The notes beneath the pieces were generated by a model. The model was not told where the DNA came from. It saw only the letters and a list, made by a program, of their open reading frames with translations, and did not search any database. The translations under genes and the position numbers were made by a program. From Pectobacterium aquaticum (GTDB lineage Bacteria > Pseudomonadota > Gammaproteobacteria > Enterobacterales > Enterobacteriaceae), in assembly GCF_003382565.3 (NCBI RefSeq), contig NZ_CP086253.1:3286001-3350000 (forward strand): a stretch of 64,000 nt of DNA, written 5' to 3'. Positions 17,595 to 26,299 of this stretch are shown piece by piece (positions within the stretch are counted from its first letter, which is position 1; each line of letters begins with the position of its first letter).

Positions 17595-18788
17595 ATGACA
17601 ATAAACGTATTCCGGTTCGTTTCGTGGGTAGTCTGGAAGCGGGCGATGACAGGACTGTTCGCCCTCATCGGCGTACTTTTCATGGTGGGATGCAACAGCA
17701 GCTCGCGCGACATCGCGCCATTAGGGCAAACGTCATTCGAGCGTTACCAGCAAGACACCACGCGCTGGGTCGCTGAGCATCGTGCCTTTCAAACCACGGA
17801 TAAACAGCTGGAATTACGTTGGAATACGCCCAGTGAAACCCGCCCCATCGGCCAACCACATAAAGCCATTTTGCTGGTGCATGGGCTGGGTGACTCACCC
17901 GGTTCATTCACTGACATCACCCCAAAATTGGTCGAACAAGGCTTTCTGGTCAGAACCGTGTTGCTACCGGGGCATGGCACCCGCCCCGCCGATCTGTTGC
18001 ACGTTACCGTCGACGACTGGCGCAACGTGGTCGCCGAGCAGGCTGCCATCCTCAGCAAAGAGGTCGATGAGGTGTATCTGGGCGGCTTTTCCACCGGCGG
18101 CAATCTGGTACTGGAATACGCTTTGCAGCACCCTGAAATCAAAGGGCTGGTGCTGTTCTCCCCCGCGATTAAATCCAACGAAAAATATGCCTTCATGGCA
18201 CCAGTGCTGTCCGTGTTTACCGACTGGCTGATGCCACCGCGCCCTGGCTATCCTCAGCAGCTGGCAACCCGCTATATGCGCGTGCCGACCAACGGCTTCG
18301 CCCAATATTATTATTCCAGCAGCGGTGTGCGTTCAGAGCTTGCCAAAAAGCCTTATGACAACCCAGTGTTAATCGTGCTGGCGGAACATGATTCCGTCGT
18401 CGATACGACTTACCTTGTCGACACGTTCGATAAGCAGTTTACCCACCCACGCAGCCGTCTGATCTGGTATGGCGATCGCCCTGCCGGTATCCATTCCTCA
18501 CGCGTGTTGGTGCGGACAGGCTCGCTGCCCGACTGGCGCATCAGCCAGTTCTCGCACATGTCGCTCCTGTTTTCACCAGAAAATAAGGAGTACGGCAAAA
18601 CCGGATCAATCGTCATCTGCGCCAACGGCCAACCCCTGAACGACCTAGAAACCTGTCAGGATCGCAGCACGCTGTGGTATTCCGACTGGGGATACGTGGA
18701 AAATGGCAAAACCCATGTGCGCCTGACCTTTAACCCGTATTTCGACTGGCAAAATCAGATCATGGCCAACGTCCTGCACACGCAATAG
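17595..18788 (+). CDS. Lipoprotein alpha/beta hydrolase (carboxylesterase-like)
   Basis: 397-residue predicted outer-membrane or periplasmic lipoprotein. A membrane segment at 20-32 ends in the lipobox LFMVGC (Cys33). The hydrolase fold shows the oxyanion motif LLVHGLGDSPGS near 94, nucleophile Ser166 in GGFSTGGN, an Asp in LAEHDSVV, and a likely catalytic His in FSHMSLLF. An AAGGAG ribosome site is 6 bases before the ATG. It resembles esterase/carboxylesterase proteins next to uronate genes; a role in removing acyl groups from plant oligosaccharides is only a guess. Confidence 0.85.
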   Translation: MTINVFRFVSWVVWKRAMTGLFALIGVLFMVGCNSSSRDIAPLGQTSFERYQQDTTRWVAEHRAFQTTDKQLELRWNTPSETRPIGQPHKAILLVHGLGDSPGSFTDITPKLVEQGFLVRTVLLPGHGTRPADLLHVTVDDWRNVVAEQAAILSKEVDEVYLGGFSTGGNLVLEYALQHPEIKGLVLFSPAIKSNEKYAFMAPVLSVFTDWLMPPRPGYPQQLATRYMRVPTNGFAQYYYSSSGVRSELAKKPYDNPVLIVLAEHDSVVDTTYLVDTFDKQFTHPRSRLIWYGDRPAGIHSSRVLVRTGSLPDWRISQFSHMSLLFSPENKEYGKTGSIVICANGQPLNDLETCQDRSTLWYSDWGYVENGKTHVRLTFNPYFDWQNQIMANVLHTQ

Positions 18789-18794
18789 CACGAG

Positions 18795-18927
18795 CCCCCT
18801 AAATAATTCGAGTTGCAGGACAAAACGTTATCGTTTTGAACAACACGAAGTGTTGACCCTTTAGGGAGAGGCTCAGAGATGAGCCGAGTATTGCCAACGC
18901 ACCTGCGGCTTGAAGTATGACGGGGGC
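18795..18927 (+). repeat. ERIC-ended element with a different core
   Basis: The left end CCCTAAATAATTCGAGTTGCAG and the right end GCCAACGCACCTGCGGCTTGAAGTATGACGGGGG are ERIC-like. The middle 75 bases are unrelated to the ERIC core and hold two small stems: AAAACG..CGTTTT and CAACAC..GTGTTG-type pairings. It lies just upstream of the siaA homologue. Confidence 0.65.
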
Positions 18928-18992
18928 TGTCATCATTTGGTCATCAAGGGCATGTATTTTGGCTTAAAGATCAATACGCCCAAAGATTAACC

Positions 18993-20237
18993 ATGATCGC
19001 CATGCCTGTTCCTTGCGCCCGACCACTCCTGCGGGGTACACCCGTGGCGCGAGATCTTTGCATTCCTCTGCCGGACGTTTCTCCTAACACCGACAACGCC
19101 ACCGTATTGCAGTTATTCAGTAAGAATAAAGAGTGGGTCAGTCTGCCTGTGGTGGAGGATGGACGCCCTTTCGGCTTAATCAACCGCCATATTTTTCTCT
19201 CGCAGATGTCCCGGCCTTTTTATCGCGAACTGTACGACAAAAAGAGCTGCATCGCGTTTATGGATAAAAATCCGCTGATTGTCGATGCGCTGGCGTCATT
19301 GAACGACGTCGCGGATCAAACGGTGATTACCGGTGATAAATCGCTGACGGATGGCTTTATGATCACCGAGAACGGGCGTTATATCGGTATCGGATTAGGC
19401 ATCGATCTGATCAAGGCCGTCTCCGATATGCACCTACGCCAGCATCAGCAGATTATGCAGAGCATCGAATATGCCAGCGTGATTCAGACAGCGATGCTGG
19501 CGACATCAACACAGGCGATGTCCCGCACGCTGGCCGACTGGTGTTTAGCCTGGGAGCCGCGAGACTGTGTGGGCGGCGACTGTTATGCCTTTAAAACCTA
19601 TCAGAACGGCTGGCTTGCCGCCGTCGCGGACTGTACCGGACACGGCGTACCCGGCGCATTCATGACCCTGATTTTCTCTTCTGCACTGGAACAGGCGCTG
19701 ACACAGCACGGTCCGATGCTGCCGGCGCAGTTATTACAGGCAATCAACCGTCATATCAAAGATACGCTGGGGCAGCGTGACGAAATGCGTCAGCTTGCTA
19801 CCTCTAACGACGGCTGCGACGCGATGCTGGTGTTCTGCGATATGACGCGAAACACGCTGACGTTTTCCAGTGCGCGAATGCCCGCGTTCATGTTGCAACG
19901 CCAGACAGGACAGTTGACACCACTCCAATGCGATCGTATGGGCGTCGGCTATACCGAAACGCCTTATGACTACCAGTGGTCAAGCTATGAATTACCGCTT
20001 CATGATAACGATATGTTTTTCACCACCACGGATGGATTGACGGATCAAATTGGCGGAGAACGCCGGATTATGTTTGGTAAACGTCGCCTACAGGAGTACC
20101 TCCGACACCATCAACACCAGCCGATGCGCGAACTGGCTAACCAGCTCCTGTCGACACACAAGATCTACCAGGGCGATCAGACCCGACGAGACGATTTAAC
20201 ATTTTGGGGCTTCCGACATTGTTCGACTTTTGTTTAA
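18993..20237 (+). CDS. SiaA-like PP2C (SpoIIE) phosphatase with CBS-type sensor
   Basis: 414-residue protein with an N-terminal pair of CBS-like repeats (about 30-145; SLPVVEDGRPFGLINR and MITENGRYIGIG) and a C-terminal PP2C/SpoIIE phosphatase (about 180-405). Metal-binding residues are visible in EPRDCVGGDCY, VADCTGHGVPGAFMT and TTTDGLTDQ. In Pseudomonas, SiaA dephosphorylates SiaC, and SiaC then activates the cyclase SiaD. As I recall, that SiaA is a membrane protein; here the sensor is soluble and CBS-like. It is the first gene of a four-gene operon overlapping or abutting siaB, siaC and siaD. Confidence 0.85.
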   Translation: MIAMPVPCARPLLRGTPVARDLCIPLPDVSPNTDNATVLQLFSKNKEWVSLPVVEDGRPFGLINRHIFLSQMSRPFYRELYDKKSCIAFMDKNPLIVDALASLNDVADQTVITGDKSLTDGFMITENGRYIGIGLGIDLIKAVSDMHLRQHQQIMQSIEYASVIQTAMLATSTQAMSRTLADWCLAWEPRDCVGGDCYAFKTYQNGWLAAVADCTGHGVPGAFMTLIFSSALEQALTQHGPMLPAQLLQAINRHIKDTLGQRDEMRQLATSNDGCDAMLVFCDMTRNTLTFSSARMPAFMLQRQTGQLTPLQCDRMGVGYTETPYDYQWSSYELPLHDNDMFFTTTDGLTDQIGGERRIMFGKRRLQEYLRHHQHQPMRELANQLLSTHKIYQGDQTRRDDLTFWGFRHCSTFV

Positions 20238-20250
20238 TCAGGCAGACAGA

Positions 20251-20805
20251 ATGATGCCAAACATCAAATACACCGAATTTTTTTCACCCTCACACCAGCA
20301 TGACATTACGCTGTATTACGTGGGCTATTTTTCACAAAACATCATCAGTTCACTGGCCGAAACCATGCGGCTACAGTTGGAGAAAAAACAGCTTCCTGCC
20401 GGCATCCGTCGCCGACTGTTTTCTACGTTCGTCGAAATGGTGCAGAACATTACCCGCTATTCCGCTGCACCGTTAACCGCGCGCGATCATACCGTCGAAG
20501 TCCGTCATGGTTCTGTGTGTCTGGGTTACGAAAATGGGAAATACTTCCTGTTGTGCGCCAATCCGGTACACCCCGACGATGTCGAGACACTGCGAGGACG
20601 TCTTGAACCGCTGCGCAATATGACGCTTGATGAAATCCGACTCGCCTACAAAGTCTCTCTGCGTGATGAAACCCCGTCATCAAGCAAAGGCGCGGATATG
20701 GGGCTGTTGACCGTCGCGCGTGATGCCAGTGAGCCACTCCAGTTTACGTTTCGGGCCGATGCATCAACGGGGCTATCTACGTTTTATCTGAAGGCAATCA
20801 TTTGA
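20251..20805 (+). CDS. SiaB-family kinase (DUF6272)
   Basis: 184-residue protein with the features of SiaB: RRRLFSTFVEMVQNITRYS, a GHKL-like helix with the conserved E and N, and SSSKGADMGLLTVARDAS as the nucleotide-lid equivalent. SiaB phosphorylates SiaC and so opposes SiaA. The longest frame starts at a TTG inside siaA (20230); I prefer ATG at 20251 (or 20254), which follows AGGCAGACAG. Confidence 0.83.
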   Translation: MMPNIKYTEFFSPSHQHDITLYYVGYFSQNIISSLAETMRLQLEKKQLPAGIRRRLFSTFVEMVQNITRYSAAPLTARDHTVEVRHGSVCLGYENGKYFLLCANPVHPDDVETLRGRLEPLRNMTLDEIRLAYKVSLRDETPSSSKGADMGLLTVARDASEPLQFTFRADASTGLSTFYLKAII

Positions 20806-20806
20806 C

Positions 20807-21259
20807 ATGAAAAATATAACAACCCTAAGCAACCTCTATATTTCGGGGACATCCTGTACCCCGACGGTTGATTTTCACTTTGACACACACTGTCTTTATC
20901 TTTCCGGCGAATCTTATCCTGAGAACGCTGCGGCGTTTTATCGCCCGCTGCTCACCGAGATTCAAGCGTATTTACATGCGTTAACACGCTACGCAGAAAA
21001 GATGCCGCCGGATGAAGCGCTGCCGAGCATCGAAATACACGTCTCCCTGATTTATTTCAACAGTTCCAGCACCAAGATGCTGTTCAGTTTATTCAACCAG
21101 CTTAATCAGGCTGCGGAACAAGCACTCTCGATTACGCTGTATTGGTATTACGACAAAGACGACGATATTGCGGAAGAATTTGGTGAAGAGCTTCACATCG
21201 ATTTCCCTGCCCTAACCTTTCACAGCACGATTTTGAGTGATAACCATGAGCACAATTGA
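20807..21259 (+). CDS. SiaC-family regulator (DUF1987)
   Basis: 150-residue protein starting 1 base after the siaB stop. The DUF1987 fold is recognisable from DTHCLYLSGESYPENAAAFYRPL and IEIHVSLIYFNSSSTKMLFSLF. In Pseudomonas, SiaC is phosphorylated on a Thr in this second segment and, when unphosphorylated, binds and activates SiaD. Here that position appears to be Ser within NSSST, by my hand alignment. The end overlaps the siaD ATG. Confidence 0.85.
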   Translation: MKNITTLSNLYISGTSCTPTVDFHFDTHCLYLSGESYPENAAAFYRPLLTEIQAYLHALTRYAEKMPPDEALPSIEIHVSLIYFNSSSTKMLFSLFNQLNQAAEQALSITLYWYYDKDDDIAEEFGEELHIDFPALTFHSTILSDNHEHN

Positions 21260-21953
21260 ATTGTTTACACCGGAATACGACATTCTGCTCGCCGCGCGCA
21301 ACATCGCTAACCAGCAGGAAAGACCAGCAGAAGTCTATCGCGACACGCTGCTGGCATTAACCGACCACTATCAGCGGTTGGTACGCGAGTCGCACCGCCT
21401 GATTTCGCGCAGCGACCGAGCGGAGAAAGAACTAAACCGTCTGAACGCGCAGCTCAATCAGTTGGCAGTCGAACTGGAGTACAAAGCCAGCCACGATCCG
21501 CTGACCAGCGTGTATAACCGCGGTGCGATTATTGAACGCATCAACCATGCGCTGGAACGCAATCAGGCGGCGCTCATCGTGCTGGATATCGATCACTTCA
21601 AGCAGGTGAACGATGCCTATGGTCACCCTACCGGTGACGCCGTGATCTGCGATCTGGTCTCGCGCGTGCAGCACGTACTGAATACCTCGAACAGCATTGG
21701 TCGCGTCGGCGGTGAAGAGTTCACCATCCTGCTGGAAGGGCACTCGCTCATACAGGCCGTCTCGCTCGCCAACCGCCTGCATCAGGATCTCAACAGAATG
21801 CCGCTCAGCGTGCTGCCGCAACAACGCGTCACCGCCAGCTTCGGCGTCAGTTGGGCACCGCAGAAAACCCGTTTCGATGCCCTTTACGGTGCCGCAGATG
21901 CCGCGCTCTATCAGGCCAAGGAAAAAGGCAGAAATAGAGTGGAATTTCAGTGA
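21246..21953 (+). CDS. SiaD-like diguanylate cyclase
   Basis: 235-residue GGDEF protein that would make cyclic di-GMP. An N-terminal helical region (1-75, coiled coil KELNRLNAQLNQLAVELE) precedes the cyclase domain with the active-site GGEEF and DIDHFKQVNDAYGH. The I-site is absent: the RxxD position before GGEEF reads NTSN, so product inhibition is not expected. I use the ATG at 21246, which overlaps the siaC end, rather than an upstream GTG. SiaC would switch it on. Confidence 0.88.
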   Translation: MSTIELFTPEYDILLAARNIANQQERPAEVYRDTLLALTDHYQRLVRESHRLISRSDRAEKELNRLNAQLNQLAVELEYKASHDPLTSVYNRGAIIERINHALERNQAALIVLDIDHFKQVNDAYGHPTGDAVICDLVSRVQHVLNTSNSIGRVGGEEFTILLEGHSLIQAVSLANRLHQDLNRMPLSVLPQQRVTASFGVSWAPQKTRFDALYGAADAALYQAKEKGRNRVEFQ

Positions 21954-22078
21954 GTCGCAGCCTGGGCGATTGCCGTCGTCTTAACTCACGACCATACATA
22001 ATAGTGGGTATCGGCTCCTCCGAGACAGACTCCCGCTATGCGTATAGCCTATGAATAGCAGCGTTATGGCGCACGAAA

Positions 22079-22118
22079 CTGTCTCTGCGTCTGTATTGAA
22101 AATATGACGAAGAGACAG
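22079..22118. terminator. Hairpin between convergent siaD and mltB
   Basis: CTGTCTCTGCGTC and GACGAAGAGACAG pair with one mismatch around a 14-base loop. There is no T run; it may be a shared 3'-end hairpin. Confidence 0.45.
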
Positions 22119-22149
22119 CCTGTAAAGGGAAAACTTAATCGCTCGGGCC

Positions 22150-23220
22150 TTAGCGCGCGCGGCCTACGGCTTCGCCTAGCTGCCATACAGCCATCGCGTA
22201 GTGCGTGCTGTGATTGTAGCGAGTGATGGTGTAGAAGTTCGGCAAACCGTACCAGTATTGATACCCCGTACCGATGTCCAGTCGCAGCAGGCTGGCTTCA
22301 TTGTATCCCGCCAGCGAATGCTGTGGCGTCAGACCCGCAGCCTGTAGTTCCGTGAGCGAGTAGCGGGTATTGAAACCGTTCGGGAGCAGCGGCGCCTGAC
22401 CGTTTGCCTGCACCGCGACAGGGGCACCTTTCACCCACCCGTGCGCTTTGAAATAATTGGCTACGCTGCCAATCGCATCCACCGGATCCCACAGGTTGGT
22501 ATGCCCGTTGCCGTCAAAATCCACCGCGTAGTTCTTGAAGGATGACGGCATAAACTGCCCATAGCCCATCGCGCCAGCGTACGAGCCGCGCAAACTGAGC
22601 GGATCGTTGCCTTCTTTACGCGCCATCAGCAGGAAGGTTTCCAGCTCGTCCGCAAAGTAATCGGCACGTCGCGGGTAATCAAACGCCAGCGTTGCCAACG
22701 CATCAATGATGCGCGTTTTCCCCATCACTCGGCCCCAACGGGTTTCCACGCCAATAATGCCGACAATGATCTCAGGCGGGACGCCGTAAATGTTCTGAGC
22801 ACGCTGTAGCGCATCCTGATATTGATTCCAGAACGCCACGCCGTTTTGCACGTTGTCTGGCGTAATAAACTGATTGCGATAACGGTTCCAAGATCCGTTA
22901 GGCCCTGAAGGCGGGCGCGATGCTGGAGCTTGCTTATCCATCAGACGGATCACCCAATCCAGACTTTTTGCCTGCACCAGCACATCATGCAGTTGCTGGC
23001 GATTAAAGCCATGCTCCAGCACCATTTTATCGACAAACCGTGCAGTAGCCGGGTTAGTCGCAAAATCACCGCCTAGCGGATGGACATTGTGTGCGGGTTC
23101 AAGCAGGAAACCACCTTTAAAAGGATTACCTGAAGGCGCTTCTGCGGGAGGAGGGGAAGGCTGACTGCTACAGGCCGAGAGCAAAATGAGCAGAGGGAGA
23201 AAACGAACCAAATGACGCAT
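22150..23220 (-). CDS. mltB: Membrane-bound lytic murein transglycosylase B
   Basis: Cleaves peptidoglycan to 1,6-anhydro-muropeptides from the outer-membrane inner leaflet. The 356-residue protein has a lipobox LLSAC (Cys17), the transglycosylase fold with catalytic Glu in GIIGVETRWGR near residue 159, YAGAMGYGQFMPSSF and a Ca-binding-like DFDGNGHTNLWDPVDAIGSVANYF segment, and the C-terminal NHSTHYAMAVWQL. Length and motifs match enterobacterial MltB. Confidence 0.95.
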   Translation of the reverse strand: MRHLVRFLPLLILLSACSSQPSPPPAEAPSGNPFKGGFLLEPAHNVHPLGGDFATNPATARFVDKMVLEHGFNRQQLHDVLVQAKSLDWVIRLMDKQAPASRPPSGPNGSWNRYRNQFITPDNVQNGVAFWNQYQDALQRAQNIYGVPPEIIVGIIGVETRWGRVMGKTRIIDALATLAFDYPRRADYFADELETFLLMARKEGNDPLSLRGSYAGAMGYGQFMPSSFKNYAVDFDGNGHTNLWDPVDAIGSVANYFKAHGWVKGAPVAVQANGQAPLLPNGFNTRYSLTELQAAGLTPQHSLAGYNEASLLRLDIGTGYQYWYGLPNFYTITRYNHSTHYAMAVWQLGEAVGRAR

Positions 23221-23354
23221 CAGATATCCGTATAGCCAGGTAAGAAATCAATACAGGCTATGGTAAAGGATTGTCTGATGTGAAAAAACCAGCCAGAGGT
23301 GAAAAAATGCAGCGCGCCGACCAGATGGAAGACCAGCGCGCCATCACACGCGAA

Positions 23355-23696
23355 TCAGTTCTTCTTCACAAACTCGGATTTCAGCTTCATCGGGCCAAAA
23401 CCGTCGATTTTACAGTCAATATTGTGATCGCCTTCCACCAGACGAATCCCCTTCACGCGGGTACCGATTTTCAGCGGCGTCGAACTGCCTTTGACTTTCA
23501 GGTCCTTAATGACTGTTACCGTATCGCCGTCCGCCAGCAGATTTCCGTTGGCATCTTTCACCACTAAACCGTCATCCTGCGCTGGTGCATCGCCTGCTGC
23601 CGACCACTCATTTCCGCATTCAGGGCAGTTAAGCATATCGCCTTCTTGCCAGGTATATTCAGAACTGCATTTTGGACAATGAGGTAACTGTTGCAT
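23355..23696 (-). CDS. yjdM: YjdM (PhnA-type) zinc-ribbon protein
   Basis: 113-residue protein with an N-terminal zinc ribbon (CPKC..CPEC, residues 7-27) and a C-terminal SH3-like domain beginning VKDANGNLLADGDTVTVIKDLKVKG. It matches E. coli YjdM almost throughout, ending LKSEFVKKN. The name PhnA was historical; a role in phosphonate use is not supported by this family. Its function is unclear. Confidence 0.93.
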   Translation of the reverse strand: MQQLPHCPKCSSEYTWQEGDMLNCPECGNEWSAAGDAPAQDDGLVVKDANGNLLADGDTVTVIKDLKVKGSSTPLKIGTRVKGIRLVEGDHNIDCKIDGFGPMKLKSEFVKKN

Positions 23697-23816
23697 GATA
23701 AACTCCTGAAAAATTCACAATAAAAAAGTAATAAATATCATTAGGTAACTTCCCTATTTTCGATATTTTACCTTTTTATGCATATTTTTGATAGTAAAGC
23801 CGCGTTTATCCTGACT

Positions 23817-25439
23817 TTACGGCTCATCTGACACCGTTTCGTCTCTTGCCGCCAGAAACGCAATCAATGCTTCTTTCGTTAGCGCTTTGGAATACAGCCA
23901 GCCCTGCGCATAAGCGACGCCAAGGCTTTTCAGATAGGCTTCCTGAGCCGGAGTTTCAATCCCTTCGGCAACAATATGCAGATTAAGGCAGTGTGCCATG
24001 CTGACAATATGAGACAGCACGATATCAGTCGGTGAATGGTCACTAATATTCCCCACGAAGGACTTGTCGATTTTAAGCTTATTGGCTTTTACCCGCTCAA
24101 GATACGACAGCCCAGAATAGCCGGTACCAAAATCATCAATGGCAACATCAATGCCTTTTTGTTGATACAACTCCACCATCGGTGCTGCTTTCTGAGGCTC
24201 AATCATGGATGATTCGGTTAATTCGACATTAACATTGGCACCATTAAGATCGTATACGGCAACCTGCTCCACGAGATAATTAAAAACAGACATATCCTCA
24301 AATTCAGCCGCCTCAAGATTAATAGAGACAAACATGTCAGGGTCACTTTCCTTCAGTACACGGGCCGTTTGTAGCGCCTGATTAATGACGAACAAGGTTA
24401 ACTCTTTCATCAACCCAACCTGACGAATCATGGGAATAAAAGAGTCTGGCGTAATCAGATGACCGTCCGAATGACGCCAGCGAATCAGCGCTTCACACCC
24501 CACGACCTGCGCAGTATCCAATTTAATAATCGGCTGATAATGCAATTCAAACTCTTTTTGCCTCAGCGCCTGATTGAGAACATAGCGTGGACTTTGAATT
24601 ACCAGAAATTTTCTGGAGATAACCTCTGATAGCAGCAGGGAAATTAGCATGAAAATGGGCAAGGAAGAGAAAAAAATCGTTAAGTAAAATAAAAAATCCG
24701 CAGATTTATCTGCCATAACCACCAAAGTAAAATCGCTATCCAGCAGTGGTTTCAGGACATAATATTTATCGTCAATATAAAATCTATCGGGGTTATTTCC
24801 CCCTGAAGTCAAACGTGAATAAATATGGCTACTCATCGAGTCCGATAGAATAACCCGACCATCCAGCTTATTTTTCGCCAGTAATGCATATTTGATATTA
24901 TAGCTGTAGGAAGGAACATCCAGAAATGAACGTGGATTCAACACCACAAGATGACGCGTAGTACCAACATAAATCATCGGCTTATCTTTATTCAGCGGAC
25001 TGTCGACTTTATACCAGATGTCATAGATGCCTTTATAACGGCAATCAGGCTCTGGAAGAAACATTGTATTAATGTCATTCAGCATTGAAGAACAGCGAAG
25101 CCGATTTCCATCGATATAGACCACATCCTGAATATAATCATTGTCGTAAGCAATTTTACGCAATAAATCCAGATGCGAATTATCACAATAAGGTGGATAG
25201 CTTTTTTCTAAAATATCGAGTGCAGATGTCGCCTGCAAGATTATTTTTTCAGCATGTTCAATGGTGACCTTAGAAAAATCATCCACTTCTCCTTCAAACT
25301 GTCTGAGCGAAAATGTCGAATAAACCGCAAGCACCAACGCAAAAAGCACAACCAACGTAAAAAACAGGCTGGAGGGTAATAAGAAAAAATTTTTCTTAAA
25401 ATAGAGCGTTTGAAAATAGGCTAGCAGGCTTTTTTTCAT
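23817..25439 (-). CDS. CSS-motif EAL cyclic di-GMP phosphodiesterase
   Basis: 540-residue inner-membrane protein with two membrane segments (about 20-42 and 250-272) flanking a periplasmic CSS domain containing RCSS near residue 116. A C-terminal EAL domain (about 290-530) has EALIRWRH, the metal ligands in NLEAAEF and ELTESS, DDFGTGYSGL, and AEGIET. E. coli relatives (PdeB/PdeC types) sense periplasmic redox through the two Cys residues. It would degrade the second messenger made by the nearby SiaD. Confidence 0.9.
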   Translation of the reverse strand: MKKSLLAYFQTLYFKKNFFLLPSSLFFTLVVLFALVLAVYSTFSLRQFEGEVDDFSKVTIEHAEKIILQATSALDILEKSYPPYCDNSHLDLLRKIAYDNDYIQDVVYIDGNRLRCSSMLNDINTMFLPEPDCRYKGIYDIWYKVDSPLNKDKPMIYVGTTRHLVVLNPRSFLDVPSYSYNIKYALLAKNKLDGRVILSDSMSSHIYSRLTSGGNNPDRFYIDDKYYVLKPLLDSDFTLVVMADKSADFLFYLTIFFSSLPIFMLISLLLSEVISRKFLVIQSPRYVLNQALRQKEFELHYQPIIKLDTAQVVGCEALIRWRHSDGHLITPDSFIPMIRQVGLMKELTLFVINQALQTARVLKESDPDMFVSINLEAAEFEDMSVFNYLVEQVAVYDLNGANVNVELTESSMIEPQKAAPMVELYQQKGIDVAIDDFGTGYSGLSYLERVKANKLKIDKSFVGNISDHSPTDIVLSHIVSMAHCLNLHIVAEGIETPAQEAYLKSLGVAYAQGWLYSKALTKEALIAFLAARDETVSDEP

Positions 25440-25582
25440 AGGAGCGACGCATCATCATTATGAGAAATCCAACATAGCACACAACCCTTCCCGACAATGT
25501 AGCACTACCTCAAATAATTCTGATTTTAAGATGCCAGTAACCGTCGGATTCTGCGGCGCCTCTCAGCCAGAGGCTGACATCA

Positions 25583-25642
25583 CTATTTGCTTTTCTATTT
25601 GCTTTTCTATTTGCTTTCTTATTTTCTTTCCTATTTACCTTA
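25583..25642 (+). repeat. 12-base tandem repeat, five units
   Basis: CTATTTGCTTTT, twice, then CTATTTGCTTTC, TTATTTTCTTTC and CTATTTACCTTA. The five 12-base units decay toward the right. They lie about 60 bases upstream of the fecI Fur box in a 335-base gap without a gene. Confidence 0.75.
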
Positions 25643-25700
25643 AAAAACAGACAGTTGCTATCCATCACTTTTTCTTATCACTATCGCATTGTGATTTAAT

Positions 25701-25719
25701 TGTAATGAGAACCATTATC
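25701..25719. promoter_or_regulatory. Fur box of fecIR
   Basis: TGTAATGAGAACCATTATC matches 15 of 19 positions of the Fur consensus GATAATGATAATCATTATC. It lies 56 bases before the fecI ATG, so iron-loaded Fur should repress fecIR. Confidence 0.85.
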
Positions 25720-25774
25720 ATATTAACATAACGCCCTATTATTGACTGTCGATACATTTTTTCTATCTCTGCCC

Positions 25775-26299
25775 ATGATATCTGACCACGCCACTCCCTC
25801 TGCTGAACTGACGCTTGAATCACTCTATGGTTCGCATCACAGCTGGCTGAAGCATTGGCTAACGGGCAAGCTCCAATCCTCTTTTGACGCCGATGATATT
25901 GCTCAGGACACCTTCCTGCGCGTGATGAACGGCGGGTCGCTGACCGCAATCCGCGATCCTAAATCGTTTCTGTGTACCGTTGCCAAGCGCGTGATGGTCG
26001 ATCTCTTCCGCCGCAATGCGCTGGAGAAAGCCTATCTGGACAGGTTGGCGCAGTTGCCAGAAGCGCTTGTCCCCTCACCAGAAACCCAGCAACAACAGCT
26101 TGAGACGCTCCAACAGTTGGATCTCATGCTCGATGGACTAGGCCACAAAGCACGGCAGGCGTTTCTGCTTTCCCAGCTTGATGGCATGGCCTACGGTGAG
26201 ATCGCCACACGGCTGAATGTCTCCGTCAGCTCCGTCAAAAAATACGTTGCCAAAGCCACAGAGCATTGCGTGCTGTTCCGTCTGGAGCACGGGCTGTGA
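25775..26299 (+). CDS. fecI: FecI, ECF sigma factor for ferric citrate uptake
   Basis: 174-residue extracytoplasmic sigma factor. The sigma-2 region has FDADDIAQDTFLRVMN and the sigma-4 region has YGEIATRLNVSVSSVKKYV. It aligns end to end with E. coli FecI. I start at ATG 25775 (MISDHATP), which matches the E. coli N-terminus MSDRAT; the longer frame begins at a TTG. FecI is released by FecR when FecA binds ferric citrate, and transcribes fecABCDE. It overlaps fecR. Confidence 0.95.
   Translation: MISDHATPSAELTLESLYGSHHSWLKHWLTGKLQSSFDADDIAQDTFLRVMNGGSLTAIRDPKSFLCTVAKRVMVDLFRRNALEKAYLDRLAQLPEALVPSPETQQQQLETLQQLDLMLDGLGHKARQAFLLSQLDGMAYGEIATRLNVSVSSVKKYVAKATEHCVLFRLEHGL

Noticed and set aside
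25501..25535. Another ERIC left end (CCTCAAATAATTCTGATTTTAAG)
   Set aside because: Only about 12 bases resemble ERIC and no right end follows.
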